A DNA stretch of 64,000 bases from Zygnema cylindricum (taxonomy: Eukaryota > Streptophyta > Zygnematophyceae > Zygnematales > Zygnemataceae), in assembly GCA_037447655.1 (NCBI GenBank), contig JBBHKE010000729.1:124001-188000 (forward strand), in the 5' to 3' direction. The notes beneath the pieces were generated by a model, which had not been told where the DNA came from, ran no database searches, and saw only the letters and a list, made by a program, of their open reading frames with translations. The number at the start of each line of letters is the position of its first letter. Position 1 is the first letter of the stretch. The translations under genes and the position numbers were made by a program. Shown here in pieces: positions 1-8,439 of the stretch.

Positions 1-1
1 T

Positions 2-2606
2 GCAGTCCGTGGGTCACCGGGACCACCTGTCTTACCCTACAAGTACGACGTTCCTGCCTACTCTCTTCCTCACCGACGTTCTCCCGGTTCCCGCGAAGGA
101 ACTCCTCCACCAGAATCCTCCGAAAGGCGTACACGGAGACAGACCCCCTTCCCTCGTAGTTCTCGGTCATCTCCATCCCTTTCTCCACCAATCCCTCAAG
201 GACCACCGGTGACTAAACCTATTCTCCACATTCCCTCGGTGGAAACAGTTCGCCGGAAGGAACAGGCATGTCCTGAATATAGAGGAGCAGGACTTCGGGC
301 AGCTTTCCCCAAGGTGATAAGCTCCTCGTTTCCCAAGGGCCAACTCCAAGGAGATACTGGTCATCTTACTATCCCACCAGTAACCAGAACTTCCTCAGTG
401 GGGGGGAGTGCTATCTCTCGTCAGACCGCTCCCTCTACCGGAGAAGGAGGCGAGCCCGAGCCAGACAACGCAGATCCAGGGATAATCTCACCGGTTCAGT
501 TTGTTAGCCCAACCGGACCATCCTCTTCATAGTTCACCAACCTTGCAGAGGAGGAAAAAGAAATGGGGGACGTAAGGATCTTTATAGGAGATAGCTCTGG
601 AATCGCTTTCTCTGATTTCGAATTGCTGTGGAAGTCGTTCACCCAATCTGAAATCAACAAATACAGGGGAGGGGCCATTCCAGCAGATTTTGAAACAACC
701 CTGTTTCCAATGATGGTAAATTATCTAGCCGGAGGAGCTTTGGCCGATTACAAGGAGCGTCAACCTTTGTTGATGGCCCCCAGTATCAAAATATCGGATC
801 CGGATCTGGACGCCGAGGCTCTTCAGGCAGCAGCTGACCTGGCCGCCGCAGCCGCAGCTCCTCTCACCCCCACTTTCACCATGGATATGAAACTTCAGGC
901 CCTAGGCAGGGCCTATGTCTACCACCTTCAGGCGGTACAGGCAGGAGAAGCAGCCACCCGGAAAGTTGCCAATCCTAATCCTTGTACCACTCTTCTGGAC
1001 GCTTGGAGACTCCTTTACACAGAAAGGAACGAAACTGCCATCAAGGAGTTCACAGACTTCCGCTGTTTGAAGAATGAAACTCCCTAGACGCTGTTCAACC
1101 GCCTCTCCAGCCTCTGCCAGAAGACCAAATTGTCGACTATAGATACACCGGCTATGGCCACCAAATATTATGTCGCTGTTCGAAATTCCTTCGGGCCAAC
1201 AGGACAGGCAGCTTTGGACAATTGGAGCGCCAATCAGGCTATACACGATCGGAATCCCACAGCTCAAGAAATTTCATTGGCTGCTATGAAATTGTATGAT
1301 CATTTTGTTAATAGCGAGGCACGAGAAAAGGCTGTTATCGGGAAATCCAGAGCCAACTTTGCAGGTTTCGCCGGGGAAACACCGCTCAGCCATGACGAAC
1401 AGACAGAACTGCAAGCTTTGCGGAAGCTTAAGGGGAAACAAGAAGCGGAGGCTCGCCCAAAACCTGCAATGGGGGGAGATGAAAAAGTTTTTCTATACGA
1501 CTGCCTGAACTGTAACCAGCCAGGTCACGGATGGAAGAGGTGCCCCCGAAAGCTCAAACCAGAACTCGCCATCAAGGAGAAGGAGTTTGAAAGAGAGCGT
1601 TCGGAAAGAACAAGGAAACAGCAAGAACGCAAGCAAGGAGGCGGAGGAGGAGATCGAACCCCGGTCACTAAGGAAACCTATAAACCTACTCCACGCTCTG
1701 AAACCGCCAAAATGTCTCAATCCCAGTTGAGACAAATCCGACTTCCGAAATTCGATGACGCTCAAATCTCTAATGAGCTAAGGGGGAAGTATACTACTAA
1801 AGGATCAAAATGTGAAGCTTGTGGGTTCACGGGCCACAAAGAAGGACAATGCTTCTAGAAAAATGGGGTTCCGAAGGAGATGATGCAGTATGCATTGTTT
1901 ACAGGCGAAGGGGAAACTGCCGTTAATCCTCTGCCACTGCAACTTTTGTATCCCTGGGGACGATCTCCAAATGAACCGGGGCCCAGCAAACTGACACCGG
2001 AACATATCATTCAGCAACAGAGCACTCAGTTGGCTGCTTTGGCAACAGAACTGGCCGCTCTCCGACTACGATCCTCTGCCCGCACCCCTCCACCTCTTAC
2101 GCGGGCTCAGAAGTTGCAGAAACAAAAACAAGAACAACTACAAAAGCTTGCGGAGCTGGAGCAGCAGACCCACGTTGGGTGGAGATGATGATGACCCGAT
2201 GGGTTGGGATATGGAGCCCCCAAAGGCTCAGCATGCTCGGACATTTCTGTCCGGAGCATGGAACGTCAGTATAGGGGACACTCGAAGGCAACTGCGCTCT
2301 ACAACGTCATCCCAAAGAAAAGATAAACAACCGATGGAACAAAAGGACCACAGTCGCAAAACCACCGGCCCCTTATCCTTTACCCCGCGAGCAGTACTTC
2401 TAAACAGTAACGTTGGACTGGGACTCAAGCCGACTAACCCGCCTCCTCCGGCTCCGAAGAAACTTCCTCCCGGTTTTGAAGATTACAAGAAGACACAGCC
2501 TCCTTCAACCACTGAAACAGATCAGGAGTGGTTCGACAGATACATGGCAGAGAGACCGTCCGCAGATCCGCCAATTACACCTCCTACGGGGATTTCTGAC
2601 GCATAA
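2..2606 (+). pseudogene. gag: gypsy copy A gag polyprotein, interrupted
   Basis: Frame 2 is open from the window start. It encodes a proline/serine/arginine-rich segment and then, from 563, a capsid-like region beginning MGDVRIFIGDSSG. A CCHC zinc knuckle (C-x2-C-x4-H-x4-C, CLNCNQPGHGWKRC) lies near 1501-1545, and a second cysteine/histidine cluster (CEACGFTGHKEGQC) at about 1812-1853. Three TAG codons interrupt it, at 530-532, 1085-1087 and 1856-1858. Copy D has glutamine at each of these places, so all three look like CAG/CAA to TAG changes. Near 2175 a one-base shift moves the reading into frame 0, which runs to a TAA at 2604-2606. Copy D also has TAA at that place (29620-29622), so it may be the real end of Gag. 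Gag packages the element RNA in virus-like particles. Confidence 0.8.
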
Positions 2607-3449
2607 AGTGAGGAAGAAGGGGGGGGGAAACAGGAGAAATCAGAAGACAAGGACTCACCCATTTCATCGCCCAAAGCTCTCCCTCCTTCCTCCAAACCGG
2701 CAGTTATGCTAATACGACACTTAATGCCCTACGCCTTGACGCATGTCAAAACGCTGGCTTCCTCCCACAATCTGCCCGAAGAAACCCTCATTCAGGCATT
2801 AGGGGAAGAAATTCACACTAGGAGGAAAAGGGTCGCGTTGGCAGAACCGCCCAAGACAGTCTTCATGTCGGCAGAACCAAAAACCTCTATGACAGATAGG
2901 GATTATAAGGCCCTTTCGGTGGCTCTTATTCTCAACAGGACGGGAAATTTTAAACTTAACGGATACGGCGGGTACCAGGATGCAGTGGTGGATACTGGAG
3001 CTCTTCCAAACTTAATAACTACATCAGCGTTACAACAAATGCCTGAGGAACTCCGGCCAAAAATCAGTCCAAGTGACATATGCTTGAGCACAGTCAGCAG
3101 CGGCAGCCAACCCGTATATGGGATCATAAAATCCATGGAAATCGAATTTGCTGACGACGCAGGTCAGCACGTGCAGATTCGGCTTCCCTTCCTAGTGGTG
3201 GAAGGTAAGCAATTTGAAATTTTGTTGGGTATGGCTACGTGGACAAGGTTGAACATGGAGTTGAGCATCTAGAAGGAACAAGTTACAGTCTCATACCCTG
3301 AGGATCCGGAAGGAACAAAAGTAGTGGTCCCCTTGGATTTGTGGAACCGGGGAAAAACGACTGTTCCGGTTTCTGGATGCTATCCCGTCTACTCTGCCTC
3401 AACCCCCTCGGAGCTGTTCAAATACTCTAGCAATATCGCTGATTCTATA
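2607..3449 (+). pseudogene. pro: gypsy copy A aspartic protease region
   Basis: This frame-0 region lies between the gag TAA and the conserved UAG at 3450. The retropepsin active-site motif DTGA is seen in VVDTGALPNLI at about 2988-3020, and a hydrophobic flap or second-strand region (EILLGMATW) follows near 3215-3245. It would cleave the Gag and Pol polyproteins. A TAG at 3270-3272 replaces a tryptophan present in copy D (LSI-stop-KEQ against LSVWKEQ) and inactivates this copy. The region is in the same frame as both the end of gag and pol, so the whole coding part of the element is one frame punctuated by stops. Confidence 0.75.
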
Positions 3450-3500
3450 TAGCAATTCCCTATTTCCAAGCGGTGGGAAAGGGAGTATCAGAACCGATTG
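3450..3500 (+). promoter_or_regulatory. candidate UAG readthrough site between protease and pol, copy A
   Basis: The TAG at 3450-3452 is followed by CAATTC, close to the tobamovirus-type readthrough context UAG-CAR-YYA. Copies C and D keep the same TAG and the same next six bases. A small stem can form just downstream (TTCCC at 3456-3460 with GGGAA at 3475-3479). The frame stays open on both sides, and copies C and D have no ATG between this UAG and the methyltransferase motifs, so readthrough is the simplest way to make Pol. Confidence 0.55.
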
Positions 3501-6500
3501 GTACAGATGGCCACACTTCGGCGAGAAGTGGACAGGAGTGGGGCTGCCATATCACCCGGAGCAGCAAAGGTCCCCCGGTCGGAACTTCCAACGGTTCCTA
3601 ACACAGTGAAAGACTTTAATCGACAAGTGGTGTCACTACAAATCCCGCTTTCAGGACTTAGGATTCTATCTCTATTTTGTGGCATTAGTTCTGATCTGGA
3701 AGCCGTCCTGAGAGCCGGATATCAAATAGAAACTTACTCGGCAGTCGAGATTGACCCGGACACCCGTGCAGTCAGTGAGTACCGCCTGCAACAGCTGCAC
3801 CAACTTTACCCACAGCAACTCCCGGTGTCCGCCATGTCAAACTCTCATCGCACGCTTCCCCAGAATGTGGATAATATCACAAAGTCCCATTTGGAAAAGC
3901 TCGGAAGGGTAGACCTGGTGGTCGCTGGATGGCCATGCCAAGGGTATTCGTTAGCAGGACAGTGCCGAGGACACCAGGACGTCCGTAGCAGAAATTTCTT
4001 TCAAATGACCAGACTGATAATAGGGTTACAGGAACGCCAGGACACACCAGTGGGGTATGTCTTGGAGAACGTTCACCCCACATATGATAGGAGAAAACAG
4101 GTAGTCAACAGCTTGAACCAAGTGACCAAGGTTCTAGGAACTCCCAAAGTTTTTGATGCAGCTCAGATCGGATCAAGAGCCCACAGAGTTCGGGCATATT
4201 GGACCAACTTGGTTCCTCTTCCGATCCTCCAACAGCTGTTGAGAACACAGGTTACGGATCCCAACATCACGGTCCAACAGATCCTCGGACCGGGGCGAAT
4301 GGCCACCCCGGTGATCACAGCCGACAAAGCACCCTTCTTCTGTTGTAATAAGCCTGGGTATCCACGGAGGGCCCTACCAACTCTGGTATCTTTTCCTAAC
4401 AGCCACGCTTATCGGAAGGGCGCACCAGGAATGATCTTTGACAATACAACCGCCACGTGGACAGCGCCAAATATTACAGAACGGGAACAAGCAATGGGGT
4501 TTCAACAGGGAACCACCGCTGCGCCAGGGGTATCGGCTTCAAAAAGGTGCAGTTTAATCGGACAAAGCATGGATTTAAATGCAATTTCCTGGGTGCTGAA
4601 ACATTCTCTTGCATTCTCAAGCCTTCAGTCTCCAAAATCAAGTACAACATACCTTCAAGCTCCACAGTTGTTGGCCATGCAAGCAACTCTAAAGCTAGAG
4701 GGGGGGAGAGAGACAAGAAGGACAAGGAGGGAAAAATTCACATTCACCAAATTCCCAGGAACTTCCTCAGTGGGGGGGGGCAATGCCACACTGGACCCAG
4801 GAGTTCCCTTAGTGGGGGGGGGCGGAGTCCTAGAGCAGGACAGCTTAGAGGAAGTTGTCAGCAGCAGCGTTTTAACAGCCAAACAAGGGACCGACCCACA
4901 GGTAGAGCTGACCTTCGACATCTCTCTCTTGGGTAGACCACCGGAAGCCTTGGCGGCAGTGGAACCCGGGAAGATGGACTGGACTCTAGGGGAACAGCTA
5001 GACCCACAGCAGAAGGCCCGGCTCTCCAAGCTGTTAGAAGATAACGGGCAGGTGTTCGCTTGGTCTGACACCGATGTAGGGATCTATAAAAGGACTCCTT
5101 TTCGGATTGACTTGATAGACGAGACGGCGACTGTTTGGCAGAAACAGTACCCTCTCAGTTTCAAGGAGAAGGAGTTCATCACTTCAAAGGTGCAGACTTT
5201 GGTGGAAGCGCGGTTGGTTCAGGAGAGTACAAGACTACATGGGTTTGCCTCACAAACCGTGCTCCCGCCAAAGAAAGACTCCTCCGGAAAAACTGTAGAT
5301 TTCCGGATGTGTGGGGACTATCGGATGCTCAACGCGGCAACTGTCTCCGACCGTTATCCTATGCCTACCCCGGAAGAGATCTTTGACTCTCTTGCTGGGG
5401 CCACCATTTACTCTACTTTGGATATGAAAAATGGATTCCACCAGATTGCAATGGAGCCGAGACACCGAGAGAGGACTGCTTTTTGGGCCGGATCCAGGCT
5501 ATATGAATGGCTGTACATGCCATTTGGTCTCAAGAATGCACCTGCCAAATTCCAACGGGCCATGGACGAGGCTCTCCAGGGAATTGATTTCGCACGGTGT
5601 TATATCGACGATGTTATCATTTTCTCCAAGACCTTCGAAGAACACTTGGAGCACATACAGATCGTTCTCCGGGCACTCGAAGCAGCAGATTTGAAGTGTC
5701 ACCCGGAGAAGGGCATCTTTGGGGTGCAGAAAATTATTTATCTGGGTCATGAGGTGACTCCCGGGACAGTGGGTCCCCACAAGGTTAAGGTGGCAGCCCT
5801 AGATGCTCTTCCACCCCCGCAAGACATTTCTGCTCTTCGTACTTTCCTGGGCCTTGCCAACTATTACAGGCAGTTTATTCCTGAATTCAGTAGCCACGCT
5901 CAGCCATTGAACCAATTGTTGCGAAAGGACCAAGATTGGCAGTGGAAGGAAGAACAGCAGATAGCTTTCCAATTCCTGAAGGATTCCCTCAAACAGCATC
6001 CTGTGCTCCGGATGCCCGATCACCAGCGACCATTTCTCTTTTATACAGATTGGAGCAGGTTCAGATTGGGAGCAGTTTTAGCTCAATTGGACGATGCAGG
6101 GGCTGAGTACGTAGTGGCCTACGCAAGCCGGAGTAATAACAGAGCCGAGGGAAATTACAGCAGTTACCATGGGGAATTACTCGCCGCGGTTTGGGCCATC
6201 CAGCACTTCCGACCTTACCTCTATGGAGTACACTTCACCCTTATTACGGATCATCAGCCCCTCAAATGGATCATGGAGAACAGTAAATTGACTGGAAAGC
6301 TAGCCAGATGGGTTCTCATATTGCAGGAATACGATTTCAGCATCATCCATAGAGCCGGGGAGATTCATGGGAATGCCGACGGACTCAGCAGGAATGCGAA
6401 CCCTTCCACCAGAGACTCTACTGGGGCACGACATCACGAAGACCCTGAGCTCAGCCTGGGACTTATCCGGGCTTCCTCTGCTTTTATTTGGCTGCCTCGG

Positions 6501-8030
6501 GCCGAAGGAGAACTGTCAACTTTTGCTGCAGATGTACAAGGGCAGGCCCCCATTGGAGCCGGCCGGAAGGATATATGGAATGACAGCGATTCCCTCCAAT
6601 CCATCCAGAAGGGCTCTCCTCTATCCCACCTTGCCGGAAGTCAATTGTCCCGTGTTCAGAACCGAATGGCGGCTTATGAATGGGACCGAGGCATCCTTCT
6701 CCATAAATGGGCCGATGGGACGAGGAAAGTGGTTCCCCCTCCAGCAGATCGAGAAACGCTCATTGTTCGGCTTCACCAGCAATGCGGGCACTTCGCACAA
6801 AAACGAACCACCTCGCTAGTCACAGGGTCGTATTGGTGGCATGGGTTGCGGGCCCAGGTCAATCGTGTGGTGCAGACGTGCCCTTCCTGTGACCGGGTAA
6901 AAGCAGCTTTTGACAAAAAGGGTGGGACTGAGCTTCACTCCCTCCCCATCCGGAGGATGTTTTACAGATGGTCACTAGATCTGCTGGGACCACTTCCTAC
7001 GAGCCGGAGGGGGAACCGTTTTGTTCTGGTCATGATTGAACACTTCTCTAAGTGGATTGAATTGGTGGTTCTTCCCCGAAAGGAGTCCAAAGCAATCGCG
7101 GACGCATTCTTGCAGAGAGTGTTGTCTCAATTTGGAGCACCAGCCGAAGTTCTGACGGATCACGGGTCCGAGTTTGCCGGAGAATTCTCTAACCTTTTGG
7201 AGAAGTGCCTCATTGACCACAGGTTAACAAGCCGAGACCACCCCCAAGCCGACGGCTTGGCCGAGAGGTGCGTACAGACAGTGAAGCGGTCACTACGGAA
7301 ATATGCGGTGGAAGAGGATTTGGGGGAGTGGGACACCCGGGTGCCTTGGATCGCTATGCGGTACAGGTTCAGCAGGCAGGCATCTCTCCACTCCTATAGC
7401 CCTTACTTCATTCTCTTCGGCCGACATCCCATCCTACCAGGGGCTGCGTCGGCTCAGGCGGTTGTTCTTCCGGAGATGGACAACAGAGGTACTGTAGAGG
7501 AACTGATTGCCGACCAGGCTAAGGTATTTCAGCGGGAAATACCTCTGGCCAGGGGCAATTTACAGGCGGCTCAGCACAGAGATCAACTCTGGTATTCCCA
7601 AAGACGGAGCGGCAATTATATTCCCCGGCAACGTCGGTTTGTGCCTGGGGATTTTGTGTATCGCATGCAGCAGAAGAAGGATACTCTGGACATTTCAGCC
7701 GGACGGGTGATTCTGAAAGTGGTGGAGGTCTCAAACAAAGGGGTTCTTACCTTGGAAGGGAAGGATGGCCGCAAAATTAAAGAAAATCAGATCAATGTGG
7801 CCCCTTGCCATCTGCGAGGGTTAGAGGATGAACCCACTTTCCACCTCACTTATTTTGCAGACCCTCCAGCTTGTTCCTCAGCCTGCCATGTGTCCTCCGT
7901 ACCCTACCTCCTGTTGGTGTGTGAACACTGTCACCAGGGGTGGCATGACTCCTGCCTATCTCCGAATTGGGAGCCCCGCTCCCAACCCGCAAATCCGTGG
8001 TTCTGTGGGGACTGCGAGTTTGGCGGCTGA
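3453..8030 (+). CDS. pol: gypsy Pol polyprotein: DNMT3-like methyltransferase, RT, RNase H, integrase, PHD finger
   Basis: The frame is open from just after the UAG; residues here are counted from codon 3498. A cytosine-5 methyltransferase spans about residues 54-370: motif I LSLFCGISSDLEA (F60), motif II AVEIDPD, the catalytic PCQ with C147, ENV with E190, a motif VIII-like RAHRVRAYW near 227, and a C-terminal LIGQSMDLNAI near 355. The RAHR block and the C-terminus resemble DNMT3/DRM enzymes more than DNMT1. RT has YIDD at about 702; RNase H has TDWS near 848. Integrase has an HHCC zinc finger near 1092 and D1161, D1221 and E1256, a proper D,D35E spacing. The C-terminus is a C4HC3 PHD finger (C1459, C1463, C1475, C1478, H1483, C1486, C1503, C1506). 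No stop or frameshift is seen. No chromodomain is seen, so the PHD finger may guide integration. Confidence 0.93.
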   Translation, partial: QFPISKRWEREYQNRLVQMATLRREVDRSGAAISPGAAKVPRSELPTVPNTVKDFNRQVVSLQIPLSGLRILSLFCGISSDLEAVLRAGYQIETYSAVEIDPDTRAVSEYRLQQLHQLYPQQLPVSAMSNSHRTLPQNVDNITKSHLEKLGRVDLVVAGWPCQGYSLAGQCRGHQDVRSRNFFQMTRLIIGLQERQDTPVGYVLENVHPTYDRRKQVVNSLNQVTKVLGTPKVFDAAQIGSRAHRVRAYWTNLVPLPILQQLLRTQVTDPNITVQQILGPGRMATPVITADKAPFFCCNKPGYPRRALPTLVSFPNSHAYRKGAPGMIFDNTTATWTAPNITEREQAMGFQQGTTAAPGVSASKRCSLIGQSMDLNAISWVLKHSLAFSSLQSPKSSTTYLQAPQLLAMQATLKLEGGRETRRTRREKFTFTKFPGTSSVGGGNATLDPGVPLVGGGGVLEQDSLEEVVSSSVLTAKQGTDPQVELTFDISLLGRPPEALAAVEPGKMDWTLGEQLDPQQKARLSKLLEDNGQVFAWSDTDVGIYKRTPFRIDLIDETATVWQKQYPLSFKEKEFITSKVQTLVEARLVQESTRLHGFASQTVLPPKKDSSGKTVDFRMCGDYRMLNAATVSDRYPMPTPEEIFDSLAGATIYSTLDMKNGFHQIAMEPRHRERTAFWAGSRLYEWLYMPFGLKNAPAKFQRAMDEALQGIDFARCYIDDVIIFSKTFEEHLEHIQIVLRALEAADLKCHPEKGIFGVQKIIYLGHEVTPGTVGPHKVKVAALDALPPPQDISALRTFLGLANYYRQFIPEFSSHAQPLNQLLRKDQDWQWKEEQQIAFQFLKDSLKQHPVLRMPDHQRPFLFYTDWSRFRLGAVLAQLDDAGAEYVVAYASRSNNRAEGNYSSYHGELLAAVWAIQHFRPYLYGVHFTLITDHQPLKWIMENSKLTGKLARWVLILQEYDFSIIHRAGEIHGNADGLSRNANPSTRDSTGARHHEDPELSLGLIRASSAFIWLPRAEGELSTFAADVQGQAPIGAGRKDIWNDSDSLQSIQKGSPLSHLAGSQLSRVQNRMAAYEWDRGILLHKWADGTRKVVPPPADRETLIVRLHQQCGHFAQKRTTSLVTGSYWWHGLRAQVNRVVQTCPSCDRVKAAFDKKGGTELHSLPIRRMFYRWSLDLLGPLPTSRRGNRFVLVMIEHFSKWIELVVLPRKESKAIADAFLQRVLSQFGAPAEVLTDHGSEFAGEFSNLLEKCLIDHRLTSRDHPQADGLAERCVQTVKRSLRKYAVEEDLGEWDTRVPWIAMRYRFSRQASLHSYSPYFILFGRHPILPGAASAQAVVLPEMDNRGTVEELIADQAKVFQREIPLARGNLQAAQHRDQLWYSQRRSGNYIPRQRRFVPGDFVYRMQQKKDTLDISAGRVILKVVEVSNKGVLTLEGKDGRKIKENQINVAPCHLRGLEDEPTFHLTYFADPPACSSACHVSSVPYLLLVCEHCHQGWHDSCLSPNWEPRSQPANPWFCGDCEFGG
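4758..4822 (+). repeat. paired G-tract motif between DNMT and RT in copy A
   Basis: GGAACTTCCTCAGT followed by nine G at 4772-4780 is repeated in slightly altered form (AGTTCCCTTAGT plus nine G at 4814-4822). The same motif with seven G occurs at 386-406 in gag. Equivalent tracts occur in copy C (near 23785-23800) and copy D (27427-27445 and 31846-31866). In frame they encode S/V-V-G-G-G linkers. Confidence 0.7.
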
Positions 8031-8040
8031 TCTGTCTAAT

Positions 8041-8076
8041 CCTCTTAGTCACGTGGAACTAAGAGGGGGGGGGAAA
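8041..8076 (+). promoter_or_regulatory. stem-loop and polypurine tract at the 3' end of gypsy copy A
   Basis: A perfect 9-bp stem (CCTCTTAGT 8041-8049 with ACTAAGAGG 8058-8066, 8-nt loop) leads straight into the purine run ending at 8076. The tract would prime plus-strand DNA. Copy C has the same arrangement with different arm sequences at 14116-14143. Confidence 0.65.
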
Positions 8077-8220
8077 TCTGGGAAGGGGGGAACAGGGTAC
8101 TTTACTTTTCTTTTCCACTCCATTCCTCCTTACTTTCTATGCATATCCTTGGGGGGGAGTAATAAACAGAGATGGGCATTATCACGGATCCAAGGGAGCA
8201 TCAGCATTTGGGGTGGATTG

Positions 8221-8299
8221 CAGGTTTCTCATGCACACCTCCTTGGACATATTTACCTGGACCTCCCGGTTACCAGGCAAGCTCGACAAGCTTCCTCTT
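8221..8299. other. junction between gypsy A 3' end and copia E LTR
   Basis: This short stretch cannot be assigned with confidence. Sequence left of it resembles the gypsy 3' region (the GCATTTGGGG motif near 8203 is shared with copy C). Sequence right of it resembles the copia LTR in reverse. No gene is seen. Confidence 0.4.
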
Positions 8300-8426
8300 G
8301 AACTTTCAGTGACTGCGATAAGTGTGGGAGCTGAAGAGAGGAGTAAGAAGCAGGTTGCCTAGGTTTTTTTTCTGCCTTTCATTTTAGACCTAGAAAATAC
8401 TTAACAAATAACTATCAATTTCTACA
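8300..8426 (-). mobile_element. truncated 3' LTR of copia E
   Basis: Read on the minus strand it starts TGTAGAAATTG at 8426, has the family block AAGTATTTTCTAGGTCT, and has the conserved ACACTTATCGCAGTCACTGA. It stops after about 125 bp, well short of the 1.03-kb full LTR. Confidence 0.7.
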
Positions 8427-8439
8427 CTCCCCTTATTTT
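8427..8439 (-). promoter_or_regulatory. polypurine tract of copia E
   Basis: Read on the minus strand, AAAATAAGGGGAG lies between the pol stop (TAG, 8442-8440) and the LTR start TGTAGAAA. The same order is seen in copia B (22152-22164) and J (59734-59746). Confidence 0.75.

Larger units (their letters stand above)
1..8220 (+). mobile_element. Ty3/gypsy LTR retrotransposon copy A with DNMT and PHD domains, 5'-truncated by the window edge
   Basis: The order is gag, protease, a conserved in-frame UAG, then a pol reading methyltransferase, reverse transcriptase, RNase H, integrase and PHD finger. RT before integrase identifies Ty3/gypsy. Comparison with copies C (13899-25156) and D (26294-33800) on the other strand confirms the layout. 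The 5' LTR and the start of gag lie outside the window. The 3' end has a stem-loop and a polypurine tract at 8041-8076, then a G-rich untranslated or LTR segment that runs to about 8220, where it meets the truncated LTR of copia E. Pol is open, but gag and protease carry several nonsense codons, so this copy is probably not autonomous. Confidence 0.9.

Noticed and set aside
530-3452. UAG/UAA read as glutamine (alternative genetic code)
   Set aside because: Several TAG codons align with glutamine, which first suggested a recoded genome. But other TAGs replace tryptophan, TGAs also occur, and TAG is the consistent terminal codon of the copia polyprotein before the polypurine tract.
3498-4680. 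DNMT as a host gene
   Set aside because: It is in one frame with RT and integrase, and three copies occur in the same element context.
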